The notes under the pieces were generated by a model that saw only the letters and a program-made list of their open reading frames with translations, did not search any database and was not told where the DNA came from. Source: Alkalihalobacillus trypoxylicola (GTDB lineage: Bacteria; Bacillota; Bacilli; Bacillales; Bacillaceae_D). Taken from it: 64,000 nucleotides of DNA. Each line of letters starts with the position of its first letter. Position 1 is the first letter of the stretch. This document shows positions 51,886 to 60,822 of this stretch, in pieces. The position numbers and the translations under genes were made by a program. Where the stretch lies: assembly GCF_001590785.1 (NCBI RefSeq), contig NZ_LTAO01000007.1, positions 4,285 through 68,284 on the forward strand, read 5' to 3'.

Positions 51886-52545
51886 CTATTTATTACTCTT
51901 TTTTAATCTCTGAACAACTGAAAGTAACACAAAAGAGAAGACGATTATTGAGAATACCCAATAATAGGCCATTCCGATGTTACCTGATTCGACAGAAATG
52001 TATATACTTGTTGGAATCGTTTGAGTTACCCCTGCTATGGTTCCAGCAAACATTAGCGTTGCGCCAAATTCTCCAAGTGCTCTTGCGAATCCAAGCATAT
52101 AACCTGAAATTAGGGTACGCCATGAAAGTGGAATCGTCACATACCAAAAAACTTGTTGTTCGGATGCACCCATCTGTCGGGCGGCTGCTTCCAATTCACT
52201 ATCAACGCTTTCAAATCCACTCATTAACATTTGGTAGATTAAGGGGAAAGCTACGACTGCAGCTGCTATAACAGCTGCTATGTATGAAAAAACAATAGGT
52301 TGATTAAATATGGTTTCAAACCATTGGCCAACCAAACTCCTTCTTCCAAAAATCACTAAAAGACCAAATCCTATGACGGTTGGAGGTAATACCAAAGGAA
52401 GCATCAAGAATGTTTCAATAAAAATTTTCCCTTTAAAGCTTTTCTTCTTTAAAAACCACGCTGCGATTACAGCTAATACAAATGCTATGAAACTTGCAAG
52501 TATAACAACACGAATAGAAACAAAAATTGGTTCCCAAAAATCCAT
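51886..52545 (-). CDS. modB: Molybdate ABC importer permease
   Basis: 219 residues from ATG 52545, with AAGGGGA upstream. Five or six membrane helices, the EAA loop 'EAAARQMGASEQQVFWYVTI' and 'LGEFGATLMFAGTIAGVTQT' identify ModB. It follows modA with a one-base gap. The ATPase gene modC is not adjacent, as also happens in some Bacillus genomes, where the ATPase is encoded elsewhere or shared. Confidence 0.93.
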   Translation of the reverse strand: MDFWEPIFVSIRVVILASFIAFVLAVIAAWFLKKKSFKGKIFIETFLMLPLVLPPTVIGFGLLVIFGRRSLVGQWFETIFNQPIVFSYIAAVIAAAVVAFPLIYQMLMSGFESVDSELEAAARQMGASEQQVFWYVTIPLSWRTLISGYMLGFARALGEFGATLMFAGTIAGVTQTIPTSIYISVESGNIGMAYYWVFSIIVFSFVLLSVVQRLKKSNK

Positions 52546-52546
52546 G

Positions 52547-53311
52547 TTATTCCCCTTGTTCAAATCCATATTTCTCAAATATAGATAAGGAATCCTCAGT
52601 TAATAAATATTGATAAAAAGCTTTTGCTATCTCATTCTCTGCAGCGTCCTCTAAAAGTCCGATTGGATAAATAATGGGCTGATGGGATTGCTTTGGTGCA
52701 ACATCAATAATTTCAATTTGACTAGAAGAAAGAGCATCTGTCTGATAAACTAATCCAACATCTGTATTGCCGGTTTCGACATAAGTCAAAACCTGACGCA
52801 CATCTGTGCCATAAATGACACGTGCTTGAATATCCTCCCACATTCCTTCATGTTCTAAGGCTTCAAGTGAATACCTACCAGCCGGCACACTATCGGGCTG
52901 ACCCATTGCAATTCCTTGAATATCATCACTAATTAAATCCGACCATCCATTCAGTTTTTTTGCTGCTTCAGGGGTAGATATCATCACGAGTTGGTTTGTG
53001 AGAGCACGAGCCCAATCACTTACTTCACCATCAGAGACTAATTTCTCCATATCTTCTAATGATGCAGATAAAAAAATATCGGCTGGCGCACCCTGGATTA
53101 TTTGTTCTCTTAACTTTCCAGAAGAACCATAGTTGATAATTAAATCAACATTGTCTTCCTGCTCGTATTGTTTTTGAATTTCACCAAGAGCGTCAGTTAA
53201 GCTTGCAGCTGCCATCACATGAATCTCTGTTTTTTTTCCTTCAGCTGTTCCTCCACATGCTGTTAGAAAAATACTAAACCCTATCATGATTATCCCTATC
53301 CATTTTTCCAT
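52547..53311 (-). CDS. modA: Molybdate-binding lipoprotein
   Basis: 254 residues from ATG 53311 (GAGGTGAGAG upstream); 14 codons of longer frame have no RBS. Lipobox LTAC (Cys near residue 19), then the ModA fold: 'IHVMAAASLTDALGEIQKQY', 'NYGSSGKLREQIIQGAPAD', 'VYQTDALSS'. Binds molybdate or tungstate for the cofactor of molybdoenzymes. Its neighbour on the plus strand is a HTH regulator with a PBP-like sensor. Confidence 0.94.
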   Translation of the reverse strand: MEKWIGIIMIGFSIFLTACGGTAEGKKTEIHVMAAASLTDALGEIQKQYEQEDNVDLIINYGSSGKLREQIIQGAPADIFLSASLEDMEKLVSDGEVSDWARALTNQLVMISTPEAAKKLNGWSDLISDDIQGIAMGQPDSVPAGRYSLEALEHEGMWEDIQARVIYGTDVRQVLTYVETGNTDVGLVYQTDALSSSQIEIIDVAPKQSHQPIIYPIGLLEDAAENEIAKAFYQYLLTEDSLSIFEKYGFEQGE

Positions 53312-53339
53312 TTCGCTCTCACCTCTATTTATACTTAAT

Positions 53340-53596
53340 TGAATCAAATTCATTCTTCATATCTTATAATGAAAACCGAGCGGTTAGGTTTTTGATTTTC
53401 ACTTTAAGTAGAATGCTTTCCCAAGGGCTTGTTTTCAGCTAACTCTACTATAAAGAGCGTCGCCAGAGTGGCTCTTCAAACCGCGCTGATCCTTTGGGAG
53501 TCACTACCTACCGTTTCAATCAACAAGTAAATTAAAAAATATTCAAGACATTCAATCGGTTTTATTCACTTATAGAGCAATGATGAAATTCACTCA
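53340..53596 (+). repeat. Interspersed hairpin repeat, copy D
   Basis: Left end TGAATCAAATTCATTCTTCA and right end ATGATGAAATTCACTCA. The core is full length, with base changes in the inner stem (GTCGCCAGAGT). It is the only copy in a divergent intergenic region (modA / HTH regulator) rather than at a gene's 3' end, so it separates the two promoters. Confidence 0.9.
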
Positions 53597-53697
53597 ATCA
53601 TAACTAAACATAACTAATTATATCTATTTATAATTAAAAAGACAGCTATTTTTCTTTCATTTTTTGATAAACTAAAAGAGAAAGTGAGGTCTTTAAG

Positions 53698-54615
53698 ATG
53701 AATGAAAATTCTTATACGACTGAAGAAGTCGCAAATATTTTAAAAGTATCTAAACTAACCATTTATGACCTTATAAAAAAAGGACAATTGCCAGCATATA
53801 AAGTAGGAAAACAAATGCGAGTGGATTCAGATGAATTATATGCTTATAAGCAAAGAAACAAGATGAGTAGCAACACAGAGGTCACCAATATGTCTCCTCT
53901 TCAGAAACCAAACGCTGATTCTATTATCATTAGTGGACAGGATATATGTCTTGATTTAGTTGGCTCCCATTTGGAGTCCGTTACTAAAGTAAAAACGCTT
54001 CGTTCCTATAAAGGGAGTTTAAATAGCTTAATTTCTATGTACCAGGGACAGTGTGACATTGTCAGTGTTCATTTATTTGATGGAGAGACGAACCAATACA
54101 ATCTACCCTATGTTAAAAGAATTCTTACAGGTCGATCATTTATGCTTGTTAACCTTATTTACAGACAAGCAGGATTTTATGTTCAGAAAAACAATCCTAA
54201 ACAGATACAATCTTGGAATGACCTTTTCGAGAAGAATATTAAAATGGTCAATAGAGAAACCGGAGCTGGCGCACGCGTGTTATTAGATGAGCAGTTAAAG
54301 ATACATGGAATTTCCCCAAAAAATCTACAAGGATATAAAAATGAAGAATCCAATCACTTGAGCGTCGCCAATGTCGTTAAGCAAGGAAAAGCGGATGTAG
54401 GGGTAGGCATAAAAAGAGCTGCTGAAATCTTAGATGTTGATTTTGTTCCATTAATAAATGAAAGTTATGATTTAGTAATCCTTAAAACAGATGAAAACCA
54501 ACTATGGCTAAATAAGGTTTTATCGATTCTTCGCTCCTCCGAATTTAAGCAAGAGCTTAAAGCCATTGGAGGGTACAATACGATTGATACAGGAAAAATT
54601 ATGTATGAACAGTAA
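53698..54615 (+). CDS. HTH-excisionase / PBP-like (molybdate-type) regulator
   Basis: 305 residues with AAAGTGAGGTC upstream. Residues 5-50 are a MerR/excisionase-like HTH (YTTEEVANILKVSKLTIYDL). Residues 75-300 resemble a periplasmic binding fold of the PBP_like type (DIVSVHLFDGETNQYNLPYV, NRETGAGARVLLDEQL, KQGKADVGVGIKRAAE). Divergent from modAB; in Bacillus such one-component regulators beside modAB bind molybdate. Repeat copy E starts two bases after its stop. Confidence 0.88.
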   Translation: MNENSYTTEEVANILKVSKLTIYDLIKKGQLPAYKVGKQMRVDSDELYAYKQRNKMSSNTEVTNMSPLQKPNADSIIISGQDICLDLVGSHLESVTKVKTLRSYKGSLNSLISMYQGQCDIVSVHLFDGETNQYNLPYVKRILTGRSFMLVNLIYRQAGFYVQKNNPKQIQSWNDLFEKNIKMVNRETGAGARVLLDEQLKIHGISPKNLQGYKNEESNHLSVANVVKQGKADVGVGIKRAAEILDVDFVPLINESYDLVILKTDENQLWLNKVLSILRSSEFKQELKAIGGYNTIDTGKIMYEQ

Positions 54616-54617
54616 AG

Positions 54618-54795
54618 TGAATCAATTCATAATGCATATCTTATAATGAAAACCGCGAGATTAAGTTTTTGATTTTCACTTTAGGTAGATGCTTTGCCAA
54701 GGGCTTGTCCATCGAGTAGATTCGCAAACATTCAGGACATTTTTATAATGAATGGTCGGTTTAATTACTTATAGAGCAATGATGAAATTCACTCA
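54618..54795 (+). repeat. Interspersed hairpin repeat, copy E (internally deleted)
   Basis: Both terminal inverted repeats are present but about 90 bp of the hairpin core is missing: GCTTTGCCAAGGGCTTGTC is followed directly by right-half sequence (ATTCGCAAACATTC). A deletion derivative of the same family, located two bases after the stop of the HTH/PBP-like gene. Confidence 0.88.
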
Positions 54796-54874
54796 AGTTT
54801 AAAAACTTAAATTATAATTTCACCCATCATTTAAGTCGAATAACGAAATACATAATATTTTTTAAAACTTCCTC

Positions 54875-54905
54875 TTGAACCTCAAGTTACTTGAGGTTTT
54901 ATAAT
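54875..54905 (+). promoter_or_regulatory. MerR-type promoter with 19-bp spacer
   Basis: TTGAAC (54875-54880) and TATAAT (54900-54905) are 19 bp apart, and a palindrome ACCTCAAGTTACTTGAGGT fills the spacer (54879-54897). This over-long spacer with an embedded dyad is the hallmark of promoters activated by MerR-family proteins, and the sequence resembles a SoxR-type box. It should drive the MerR gene 29 bp downstream. Confidence 0.88.
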
Positions 54906-54933
54906 AAACGTAAACAATTAATAGGAGGATTTT

Positions 54934-55698
54934 ATGAATAAGAAAAATGAGTTTTCGATTGGGGATTTTTCAGAAAAGACCGGAATACCTATTCCTACTT
55001 TACATTACTATGATGAACTGGGTATATTACGTCCAGATAAAAATCCTTCTTCAGGACACCGTATTTATAAATACCAAGATATTATTACTTTACAAAAAAT
55101 TCTAAGTCTAAAATTTCTAGGGTATAGTCTCGATGAAACCGCCAATTTATTAACCGAATCAAGCTTTAATATGGATTTGAATAAAAGTTTGTTACTCCAT
55201 CTGCAAGCTTTTGAAAAAGAAAAAGAACAAATGGAGCAATCAATAAAATCCATTAAAAGAGTAATGGAGTTAGTCAAGGAAGAAGAGGAAATTGATAGCA
55301 CAATATTATTTAGCCTTATTCATAACATGCGTTCTGAACCAATACATGAAGCATGGATGCAACGTCAAGAGTTAACTGATGTCGCGAAAGATTTATCAAT
55401 GAAATCAGAAGAAGAGAAACTCACTATAGATAAAATCATTCTTCAGTTGTCAAATGAAGTCAAGCAATTATACGGGCAGCCTTTTGAAGACCCGAAAGTA
55501 CAAGCCATGGTAAAGGCTTATGTAGAAGCATCCTATTCTTTTGTTGGTGAAGATTCGAGTGAAAAACTAGCTAATATTCATTTAGAAAATCTTGATATTG
55601 AAGAACTTAGGATTATGGCACCTTCTCCCTTCACTGAAGATGAAGAAAAATGGCTTAACCAAGCAATGGAGTTATATATGAAGAAAGAAGTACTGTGA
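54934..55698 (+). CDS. MerR-family transcriptional regulator with TipAS-like effector domain
   Basis: 254 residues with AGGAGG seven bases before the ATG. HTH_1 (FSIGDFSEKTGIPIPTLHYY, then DELGILRPDKN) at 5-75, a coiled-coil dimerisation helix 85-120 (FEKEKEQMEQSIKSIKRVME) and a C-terminal antibiotic-recognition-like domain (TipAS-like; 130-254). It probably activates its own promoter and possibly efflux genes elsewhere. No target gene follows directly; a terminator-like hairpin lies at 55785-55818. Confidence 0.88.
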   Translation: MNKKNEFSIGDFSEKTGIPIPTLHYYDELGILRPDKNPSSGHRIYKYQDIITLQKILSLKFLGYSLDETANLLTESSFNMDLNKSLLLHLQAFEKEKEQMEQSIKSIKRVMELVKEEEEIDSTILFSLIHNMRSEPIHEAWMQRQELTDVAKDLSMKSEEEKLTIDKIILQLSNEVKQLYGQPFEDPKVQAMVKAYVEASYSFVGEDSSEKLANIHLENLDIEELRIMAPSPFTEDEEKWLNQAMELYMKKEVL

Positions 55699-55784
55699 GC
55701 TTTAAATTCTAGTTTCTAATTAAAATATATACCATTGAGCTCCTTCTAATTAAAATCTATAAATATCATGCATAAAATTTCCTA

Positions 55785-55818
55785 AAGCATAAGCTTTCCA
55801 AATGGAAACCTTATGCTT
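55785..55818 (+). terminator. Terminator after the MerR gene
   Basis: AAGCATAAGCTTTCC pairs with GGAAACCTTATGCTT (one bulge) around a four-base loop. Confidence 0.7.
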
Positions 55819-55969
55819 GTTCTCAATTTAGTTATAAACATGTCCGTTCCACTAGCGAGAACCCTTCAAGAAAAATTTAGCAACTGAACATAATCGGAAA
55901 GGAACAGTTGATGAGATATACTAAGAAAATGCATTATCGTAAATAAATTTCATATAAAGGTGGAATTAT

Positions 55970-56932
55970 ATGCCTAAAATTGACAGTATGTTAGCCATTC
56001 TCTGGATGCTTCGTTCAGGTAAAAAAATGACTGCAAAACAAATTTCGGAGAAGCTAGAAATGAATATAAGGACTGTGTATCGTTATATGGATACCATTTC
56101 AACAAGTGGCGTACCTATCATTTCAGAACCAGGTCATAACGGTGGATACACTTTAATGAACCATTTTATTGAGGCACCTCTTTTTTTTGATTTTGAGGAG
56201 CAAACTTCACTATTACATGCTGCAGTTTTTGCAGAAGAAGCCGGATATTATGGAGGTGAAGCACTAAATAGGGCCATCTCAAAACTAAGTAACTACTCAA
56301 ATCAAGAACAGGAAACAAAGATAAACCAACATTTAACTAGCCTTGAAGTAATAAGTCGATTTAACTCTCTCTCGATGGAAACTTTTTTGAAGGAGTTGGA
56401 GCAAGCCTTAGCTGACGGGTACTCAGTAAAGATTCTTTACCATAAAAGCGGAGAAAAGCCATTAAATGATAGATTGGTCGATCCGTACAAAATGATTTAT
56501 TGGAATAATAAGTGGTATGTGATTGGATTTTGTCATCTTAGGAATGATATCCGTAGTTTTAGAGTCGATCGAATGGAAAGTATAGTGCGAACCGAAACTA
56601 AGTTTAACAAGCCAGAACATTTTTCAGCACGTGACTTTTTTATAAAAAATCTCCTTCCATCTATAGAAAATAAGGAAGGGGTTATTTCTTTGGTTATTAA
56701 TGGGGATAAAAATGTTTTGGCTGATATTTGCCAACATTGGTTTTTAGGACATTATTTACAAAAACGGACCTCCAATCAAGCCATTTTTCTTCTTGAAAAA
56801 GATATACTACATACATATGTACCTTATTTACTTTTACCGTACAATAAATCTATTAAAGTCATTGAGCCCATAAGTCTTAAGAAAAGACTTGTTGAAGTTC
56901 TGTCGGAATTAATAACATTTCATCAAGAATGA
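55970..56932 (+). CDS. WYL-domain transcriptional regulator (YafY/DeoR-like)
   Basis: 320 residues. N-terminal HTH_11 (SMLAILWMLRSGKKMTAKQI, then EMNIRTVYRYMDTIS), a middle segment, then the WYL domain (140-215; 'KILYHKSGEKPLNDRLVDPY', 'KWYVIGFCHLRNDIRSFRVD') and a C-terminal WCX-like extension. WYL proteins sense nucleotides or small ligands. AAAGGTGG precedes the ATG. Gene followed by a strong terminator; the DJ-1 gene next is a separate unit. Confidence 0.9.
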   Translation: MPKIDSMLAILWMLRSGKKMTAKQISEKLEMNIRTVYRYMDTISTSGVPIISEPGHNGGYTLMNHFIEAPLFFDFEEQTSLLHAAVFAEEAGYYGGEALNRAISKLSNYSNQEQETKINQHLTSLEVISRFNSLSMETFLKELEQALADGYSVKILYHKSGEKPLNDRLVDPYKMIYWNNKWYVIGFCHLRNDIRSFRVDRMESIVRTETKFNKPEHFSARDFFIKNLLPSIENKEGVISLVINGDKNVLADICQHWFLGHYLQKRTSNQAIFLLEKDILHTYVPYLLLPYNKSIKVIEPISLKKRLVEVLSELITFHQE

Positions 56933-56933
56933 T

Positions 56934-56966
56934 AACTTCCCTGACGTTAGCTGTCAGGGAAGTTTT
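56934..56966 (+). terminator. Terminator after the WYL regulator
   Basis: AACTTCCCTGAC pairs with GTCAGGGAAGTT across a six- to seven-base loop, followed by TTATTAT. Confidence 0.9.
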
Positions 56967-57006
56967 ATTATAATAGCTATATCAATTGTGATTGGAGTGT
57001 GATTGG

Positions 57007-57639
57007 ATGCAAACAAAAAAAGTTTTTCTATATGTATTTAATACAATGTCGGACTGGGAATATGGATATTTAATGGCTGAGCTAAACTCAGGAAGATATT
57101 TCAAGAAAGATGTAGCACCTTTAAAAGTAATGACAGTAGGAGCTAATAAAGAAATGATTACTACTATGGGAGGACTGAGCATAAAACCAGACATTTCCCT
57201 TGATGAATGTATTCTTGAGAGTCAAGATCTTTTCATTTTACCAGGAGGCACTACTTGGAGTGAAGAAATTCATCAACCTATCTTGAAAGAAATTGGCCAA
57301 GCTTTAAAGCTTGGTACGATTGTTGCTGCCATTTGTGGTGCAACGGATGCCCTTGCGAATATGGGATATTTAGATACTAGAAAGCATACAAGTAATAATC
57401 TAGAATACACTAAAATGGTATGTCCTAACTATAAAGGAGAACAGTTCTATGAGGCTGGCTCTGCGGTATCAGATGCAAATTTAGTAACTGCATCAGGAAT
57501 AGCTCCTCTGGAATTTGCGATGGAAGTACTGAAAAAATTAGATGTATTTGCAGAAGATACATTACATTCATGGTATAAGCTAAATAAGACTCACAAACCT
57601 GAATACTTCTACCAGTTAATGAATTCAATAAATAGCTAA
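57007..57639 (+). CDS. DJ-1/PfpI-family (type-1 glutamine amidotransferase-like) protein
   Basis: 210 residues from ATG 57007; GGAGTG stands eight bases before it, whereas TTG 56992 has no RBS. 'FLYVFNTMSDWEYGYLMAEL', the 'FILPGGTTWSEE' motif and the nucleophile elbow 'VAAICGATDALANMG' (Cys) fit DJ-1/PfpI. Bacillus relatives include YdeA/YoaZ-type stress proteins; activity (protease, glyoxalase, chaperone) cannot be decided. Monocistronic; repeat copy F lies 35 bp past its stop. Confidence 0.88.
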   Translation: MQTKKVFLYVFNTMSDWEYGYLMAELNSGRYFKKDVAPLKVMTVGANKEMITTMGGLSIKPDISLDECILESQDLFILPGGTTWSEEIHQPILKEIGQALKLGTIVAAICGATDALANMGYLDTRKHTSNNLEYTKMVCPNYKGEQFYEAGSAVSDANLVTASGIAPLEFAMEVLKKLDVFAEDTLHSWYKLNKTHKPEYFYQLMNSINS

Positions 57640-57674
57640 GCTAAAAAATCAACTTAGCAGTTTTATATTAGTTC

Positions 57675-57922
57675 GAGTCAATTTCATCATTCATATCTTA
57701 TGATGAAACCGAACGCTTTGGTTATTGATTTTCACTTTAGGTAGATGCTTTCCCAAGGGCTTGTCTTCAGCTAACTCTGACTACGCAGGTCTTCGTCAGA
57801 GTGGATCTTCAGACTGCGCTGTTCCTTTGGGAGTCACTACCTACCGTTTCAATCAAAGAGTAGACTTCTTTAAATAAATGTTCGGTTTTATTCACTTATA
57901 GAGCAATGATGAAATTCACTCA
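57675..57922 (+). repeat. Interspersed hairpin repeat, copy F
   Basis: Left end GAGTCAATTTCATCATTC and right end ATGATGAAATTCACTCA, with an intact core including ACTCTGAC / GTCAGAGT and CCTTTGGGAGTCACTACCT. The right half is slightly shorter, missing part of the AT-rich spacer. Lies between the DJ-1 gene and the 3' end of the sigma-factor operon. Confidence 0.9.
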
Positions 57923-58084
57923 CTTATACTAAATTTAAAAGATTTAAAGCTTTACACGTAAATACTTTTATTATTTGTAAACCTCTACTTATAGAATTGT
58001 ATTTAAACAGGGATGAATACACTTCAGACTTTACGGTTGTTTGATCTCTTTTAGAATCGTTAGTATTCTTAAAATAACTAATTA

Positions 58085-58378
58085 TTATGGAAAAGGCACA
58101 ATCATCCAGCCTAGAAAGAATACTACACCAATAAAAAATATCTGGAAAATAGCAATGCTTAATCCAAAAATACTCACTGATCGACTTGCCTTTGTGAATA
58201 AACCCAATATACCTAGTATTAATGAACAAAAAATAAGAATAAAAACTAGATTTTCTAAATTTATATCTGTTAATATACTGATATTTGTTAGTAATAAACT
58301 TAATATTCCAGTTATTGCGGAAATCCAGCAACTTACTATTAATGTTTTTTGAACTCTATTTAGTTTGACCAGTTCCAT
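58085..58378 (-). CDS. Small membrane protein in the ECF sigma operon
   Basis: 97 residues, three predicted helices (LIVSCWISAITGILSLLLT, LVFILIFCSLILGILGLF, VSIFGLSIAIFQIFFIGVV). It overlaps the end of the anti-sigma gene by 19 bp and is the last gene of the unit. No family recognised; may assist the anti-sigma factor in the membrane. The overlapping frame at 57924-58331 is taken as a shadow. Confidence 0.65.
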   Translation of the reverse strand: MELVKLNRVQKTLIVSCWISAITGILSLLLTNISILTDINLENLVFILIFCSLILGILGLFTKASRSVSIFGLSIAIFQIFFIGVVFFLGWMIVPFP

Positions 58379-59343
58379 AATTTAACTTCACCTACTTTCA
58401 TATCTTTTATGATGGTTAAGTCCTGAAGAGATTCTATAGCGTTTTTGGGACCTGTAACTACAAATCCATATGTCTCAATTCCATTGTTTTGAATAAATTG
58501 TATTCTCTCCTGTAAATCTAAATTTTTAGAACTCGATACTTCATTTGCTAAATCCTCATGCTGTGAAATAAAGTTTAATATATCCATAAATACTTCTTGA
58601 TTAGGTTTCTCACCTCTAAAAGGTGACCAGTATGTTTCGTCTCTCTGAACGGGATAACCAATCGGTGATACAACATTCCCATCTTTACTTAAATTTGTTT
58701 CTTCTATACCCGTATTAACTGCTGCCCATAGAATGGTAACGTCTTGGAATATCTCTTTTGCTTCATCGACATCTATTAGTTCATGAAGAGATATATAAGC
58801 TTCCACTACTGTTTCTTCAGGCAATCCTCTTAAAATTTCCCATTCTCTACTACTGTTTACTTCACTATTATTAGCCGGATGTATTAACCAGGGGTTCGTT
58901 TCAGTTGGATTTTTCGGTATTACTCGTTCTAAGGATGAGTCGACACTTTTACTTGTTAAGTTTCCTAATGTGTACTTTAATGAATAAGAATTTGCTTTAT
59001 AGTCTTCTTGACCAATTGTTTTATATTGTTCAAAATCTAATGTCATAGAAAACGGAGAAAACGACATATCGAATTCTAACTCCTCTAGTGCTGTATTAGG
59101 TTCCGTGACATATAGTGTTTGACTCGTTACATCCATTATTGTCGTAGAAGGTGTTCCAAAAGCATAGTATAAAAATGTTATGATGTAACTAACTGGAATT
59201 ATTAATAAAACAAACGTTAAAATCCCTAAATAGAGCTTTATCTTTGAAAAAAAGATTGTAGATTTAAAAATCTTATTTTTTACTTGTTCAGATTGTTCTA
59301 ATTCTGACTTGGACTTAGACAGTAATTTTTTATAATCATCCAT
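58360..59343 (-). CDS. Anti-sigma factor-like membrane protein (Sigma_reg_N / Sigma_reg_C)
   Basis: 327 residues. A cytosolic N-terminus (MDDYKKLLSKSKSELEQSEQ), one membrane helix (about 36-58; LYLGILTFVLLIIPVSYI), then an extracytoplasmic domain with conserved Trp and Pro patterns (EWEILRGLPEETVVEAYISL, DVTILWAAVNTG) like Sigma_reg_C. It follows an ECF sigma gene and overlaps it by eight bp, so it very likely binds and inhibits that sigma factor until an envelope signal arrives. Confidence 0.85.
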   Translation of the reverse strand: MDDYKKLLSKSKSELEQSEQVKNKIFKSTIFFSKIKLYLGILTFVLLIIPVSYIITFLYYAFGTPSTTIMDVTSQTLYVTEPNTALEELEFDMSFSPFSMTLDFEQYKTIGQEDYKANSYSLKYTLGNLTSKSVDSSLERVIPKNPTETNPWLIHPANNSEVNSSREWEILRGLPEETVVEAYISLHELIDVDEAKEIFQDVTILWAAVNTGIEETNLSKDGNVVSPIGYPVQRDETYWSPFRGEKPNQEVFMDILNFISQHEDLANEVSSSKNLDLQERIQFIQNNGIETYGFVVTGPKNAIESLQDLTIIKDMKVGEVKLWNWSN

Positions 59344-59830
59344 TATTTTTTTTCTCCTTTTTAATGAATTCCCTCATTTTGTTTCTGCCCCTATATAAAT
59401 GACTTTTTAGTGTATTTATTTTTAAATCCAAAATGACAGATGCTTGTTCATACGTACAATCCTGAATATCGCATAATAATATTGCATGTTTCTCATTGGG
59501 TAATAATCGGTCCAACAAGTTTAATAATGTTTGGTAGCTACTATTATCTACCGTAATATCTTCAGGAGTTTTATAGTTAACGATATCTATATCGTCCTTA
59601 ATCACTTCTCTTTTTTCTTTACGGATTGAATCAATATACGTATAATAAGCCACTTTAAATAACCATGGTTTTATATCCTGAATATCTCTCGACATTAACG
59701 AGACATGCGCTTTGTAAAAAGTATCTTGCATTAGGTCCTCAGCTTTATTTTTATCTTTGCACAGTGAATATAAGTAGTTATATACATCATTAACATATAA
59801 TGAGTATATTTCTTCAATATTTATTTCCAT
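59336..59830 (-). CDS. ECF RNA polymerase sigma factor
   Basis: 164 residues. Region 2 is seen in 'YSLCKDKNKAEDLMQDTFYK' and 'DIKPWLFKVAYYTYIDSIRK', and region 4 in 'LPNEKHAILLCDIQDCTYEQ' and 'ILDLKINTLKSHLYRGRNKM'. The lack of long extensions and the membrane anti-sigma gene downstream indicate classical anti-sigma control. The AGGGGGGATGG sequence just upstream of the ATG provides the RBS. Signal and regulon unknown; probably self-activating. Confidence 0.92.
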   Translation of the reverse strand: MEINIEEIYSLYVNDVYNYLYSLCKDKNKAEDLMQDTFYKAHVSLMSRDIQDIKPWLFKVAYYTYIDSIRKEKREVIKDDIDIVNYKTPEDITVDNSSYQTLLNLLDRLLPNEKHAILLCDIQDCTYEQASVILDLKINTLKSHLYRGRNKMREFIKKEKKNNG

Positions 59831-59990
59831 CCCCCCTAATGTTGCTTTTCCTTTCTACCTTATCCTCGTATTAAGCATCTATAAAGTTGCAAAAATTTTA
59901 TTAAATTATTTTTATGATAACTTAAAAAACCTGCCGAAAAGGACAGGAGAATTGTATCCATTAGCTACTCTTTTTTAATCAAGCACATTT

Positions 59991-60445
59991 AAATCAATTT
60001 CATCATTCATATCTTATAATGAAAACCGAACGCCTTGGTTTTTGATTTTCACTTTAGGTAGATGCTTTCCCAAGGGCTTCTCTTCAGCTAACTCCGACTA
60101 CGCAGGGCTTCGTCAGAGTGGATCTTCAAACGGCTCTGTTCCTTTGGGAGTCACTACCTACCGTTTCAATCAACGAGTGAATTCGCAAACATTCAAGACA
60201 TCTTTTAATGAAATCGAAACGATTAGGGTTTGATTCTCACTTTAGGTAGATGCTTTCCCAAGGGCTTGTTCTCAGCTAACTCCGACTACGCAGGGCTTCG
60301 TCAGAGTGGATCTTCAGACTGCGCTTATCCTTTTGGAGTCACTACCTACCGTTTCAATCAACGAGTGAATTCGAAAAAAGTCAAGACATTTTCATAATGA
60401 ATGGTCGGTTTTATTCACTTATAGAGCAATTATGAAATTCACTCA
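59991..60445 (+). repeat. Interspersed hairpin repeat, copy G (tandem double core)
   Basis: The outer ends are single (left AAATCAATTTCATCATTC; right ATTATGAAATTCACTCA) but the core occurs twice, at about 60042-60200 and 60226-60385, in the same orientation. The two cores share changes not seen elsewhere (ACTCCGACTACGCAGGGC), so the second core arose by local duplication. The right end contains the stop codon of the minus-strand gene at 60439. Confidence 0.9.
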
Positions 60446-60822
60446 TTTATTTGATTTAGTTTTTCTTTCTCTACGTCTGAAGCATTTCTATAAGAAACTT
60501 CTAAAATATCACCTTTTTCTTCATCAATTTTCAAGAAATATTCTTCATTATTTAAACTTATATAACTATAATCGTTATCTTTAATAAATCCATTTACATT
60601 ATTATATATTGGTTCATCTTCTCCATAATAATTTATAGTAAATGTCTCTCCTTCCTTTTTTATAATAAATTTGCTATTAGAAAAACTTTCTACATGGTCT
60701 TTCTCAATATTACTGACATAAGCAACCATCAGAAGAAATGCAGCTGAACCAACAAAAAATAAGATTAGTATCCCACATAAGATATTGAAAATAACCGTCC
60801 CAGTCTTATCAGATTCTTCCAT
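60439..60822 (-). CDS. Membrane-anchored protein of unknown function
   Basis: 127 residues with an N-terminal membrane helix (about 10-35; VIFNILCGILILFFVGSAAF) and a mainly beta, acidic extracytoplasmic part (EGETFTINYYGEDEPIYNNV). AGGTGAAATT precedes the ATG. Its stop codon (TGA) is formed by the terminal bases of repeat copy G. No family recognised. Confidence 0.65.
   Translation of the reverse strand: MEESDKTGTVIFNILCGILILFFVGSAAFLLMVAYVSNIEKDHVESFSNSKFIIKKEGETFTINYYGEDEPIYNNVNGFIKDNDYSYISLNNEEYFLKIDEEKGDILEVSYRNASDVEKEKLNQINE

Noticed and set aside
57924-58331. 135-residue minus-strand open frame overlapping the small membrane protein
   Set aside because: It is out of frame with the 58085-58378 gene, which has membrane-protein composition and overlaps the anti-sigma gene in operon fashion. 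The longer frame is Tyr/Phe/Asn-rich and lacks an RBS.
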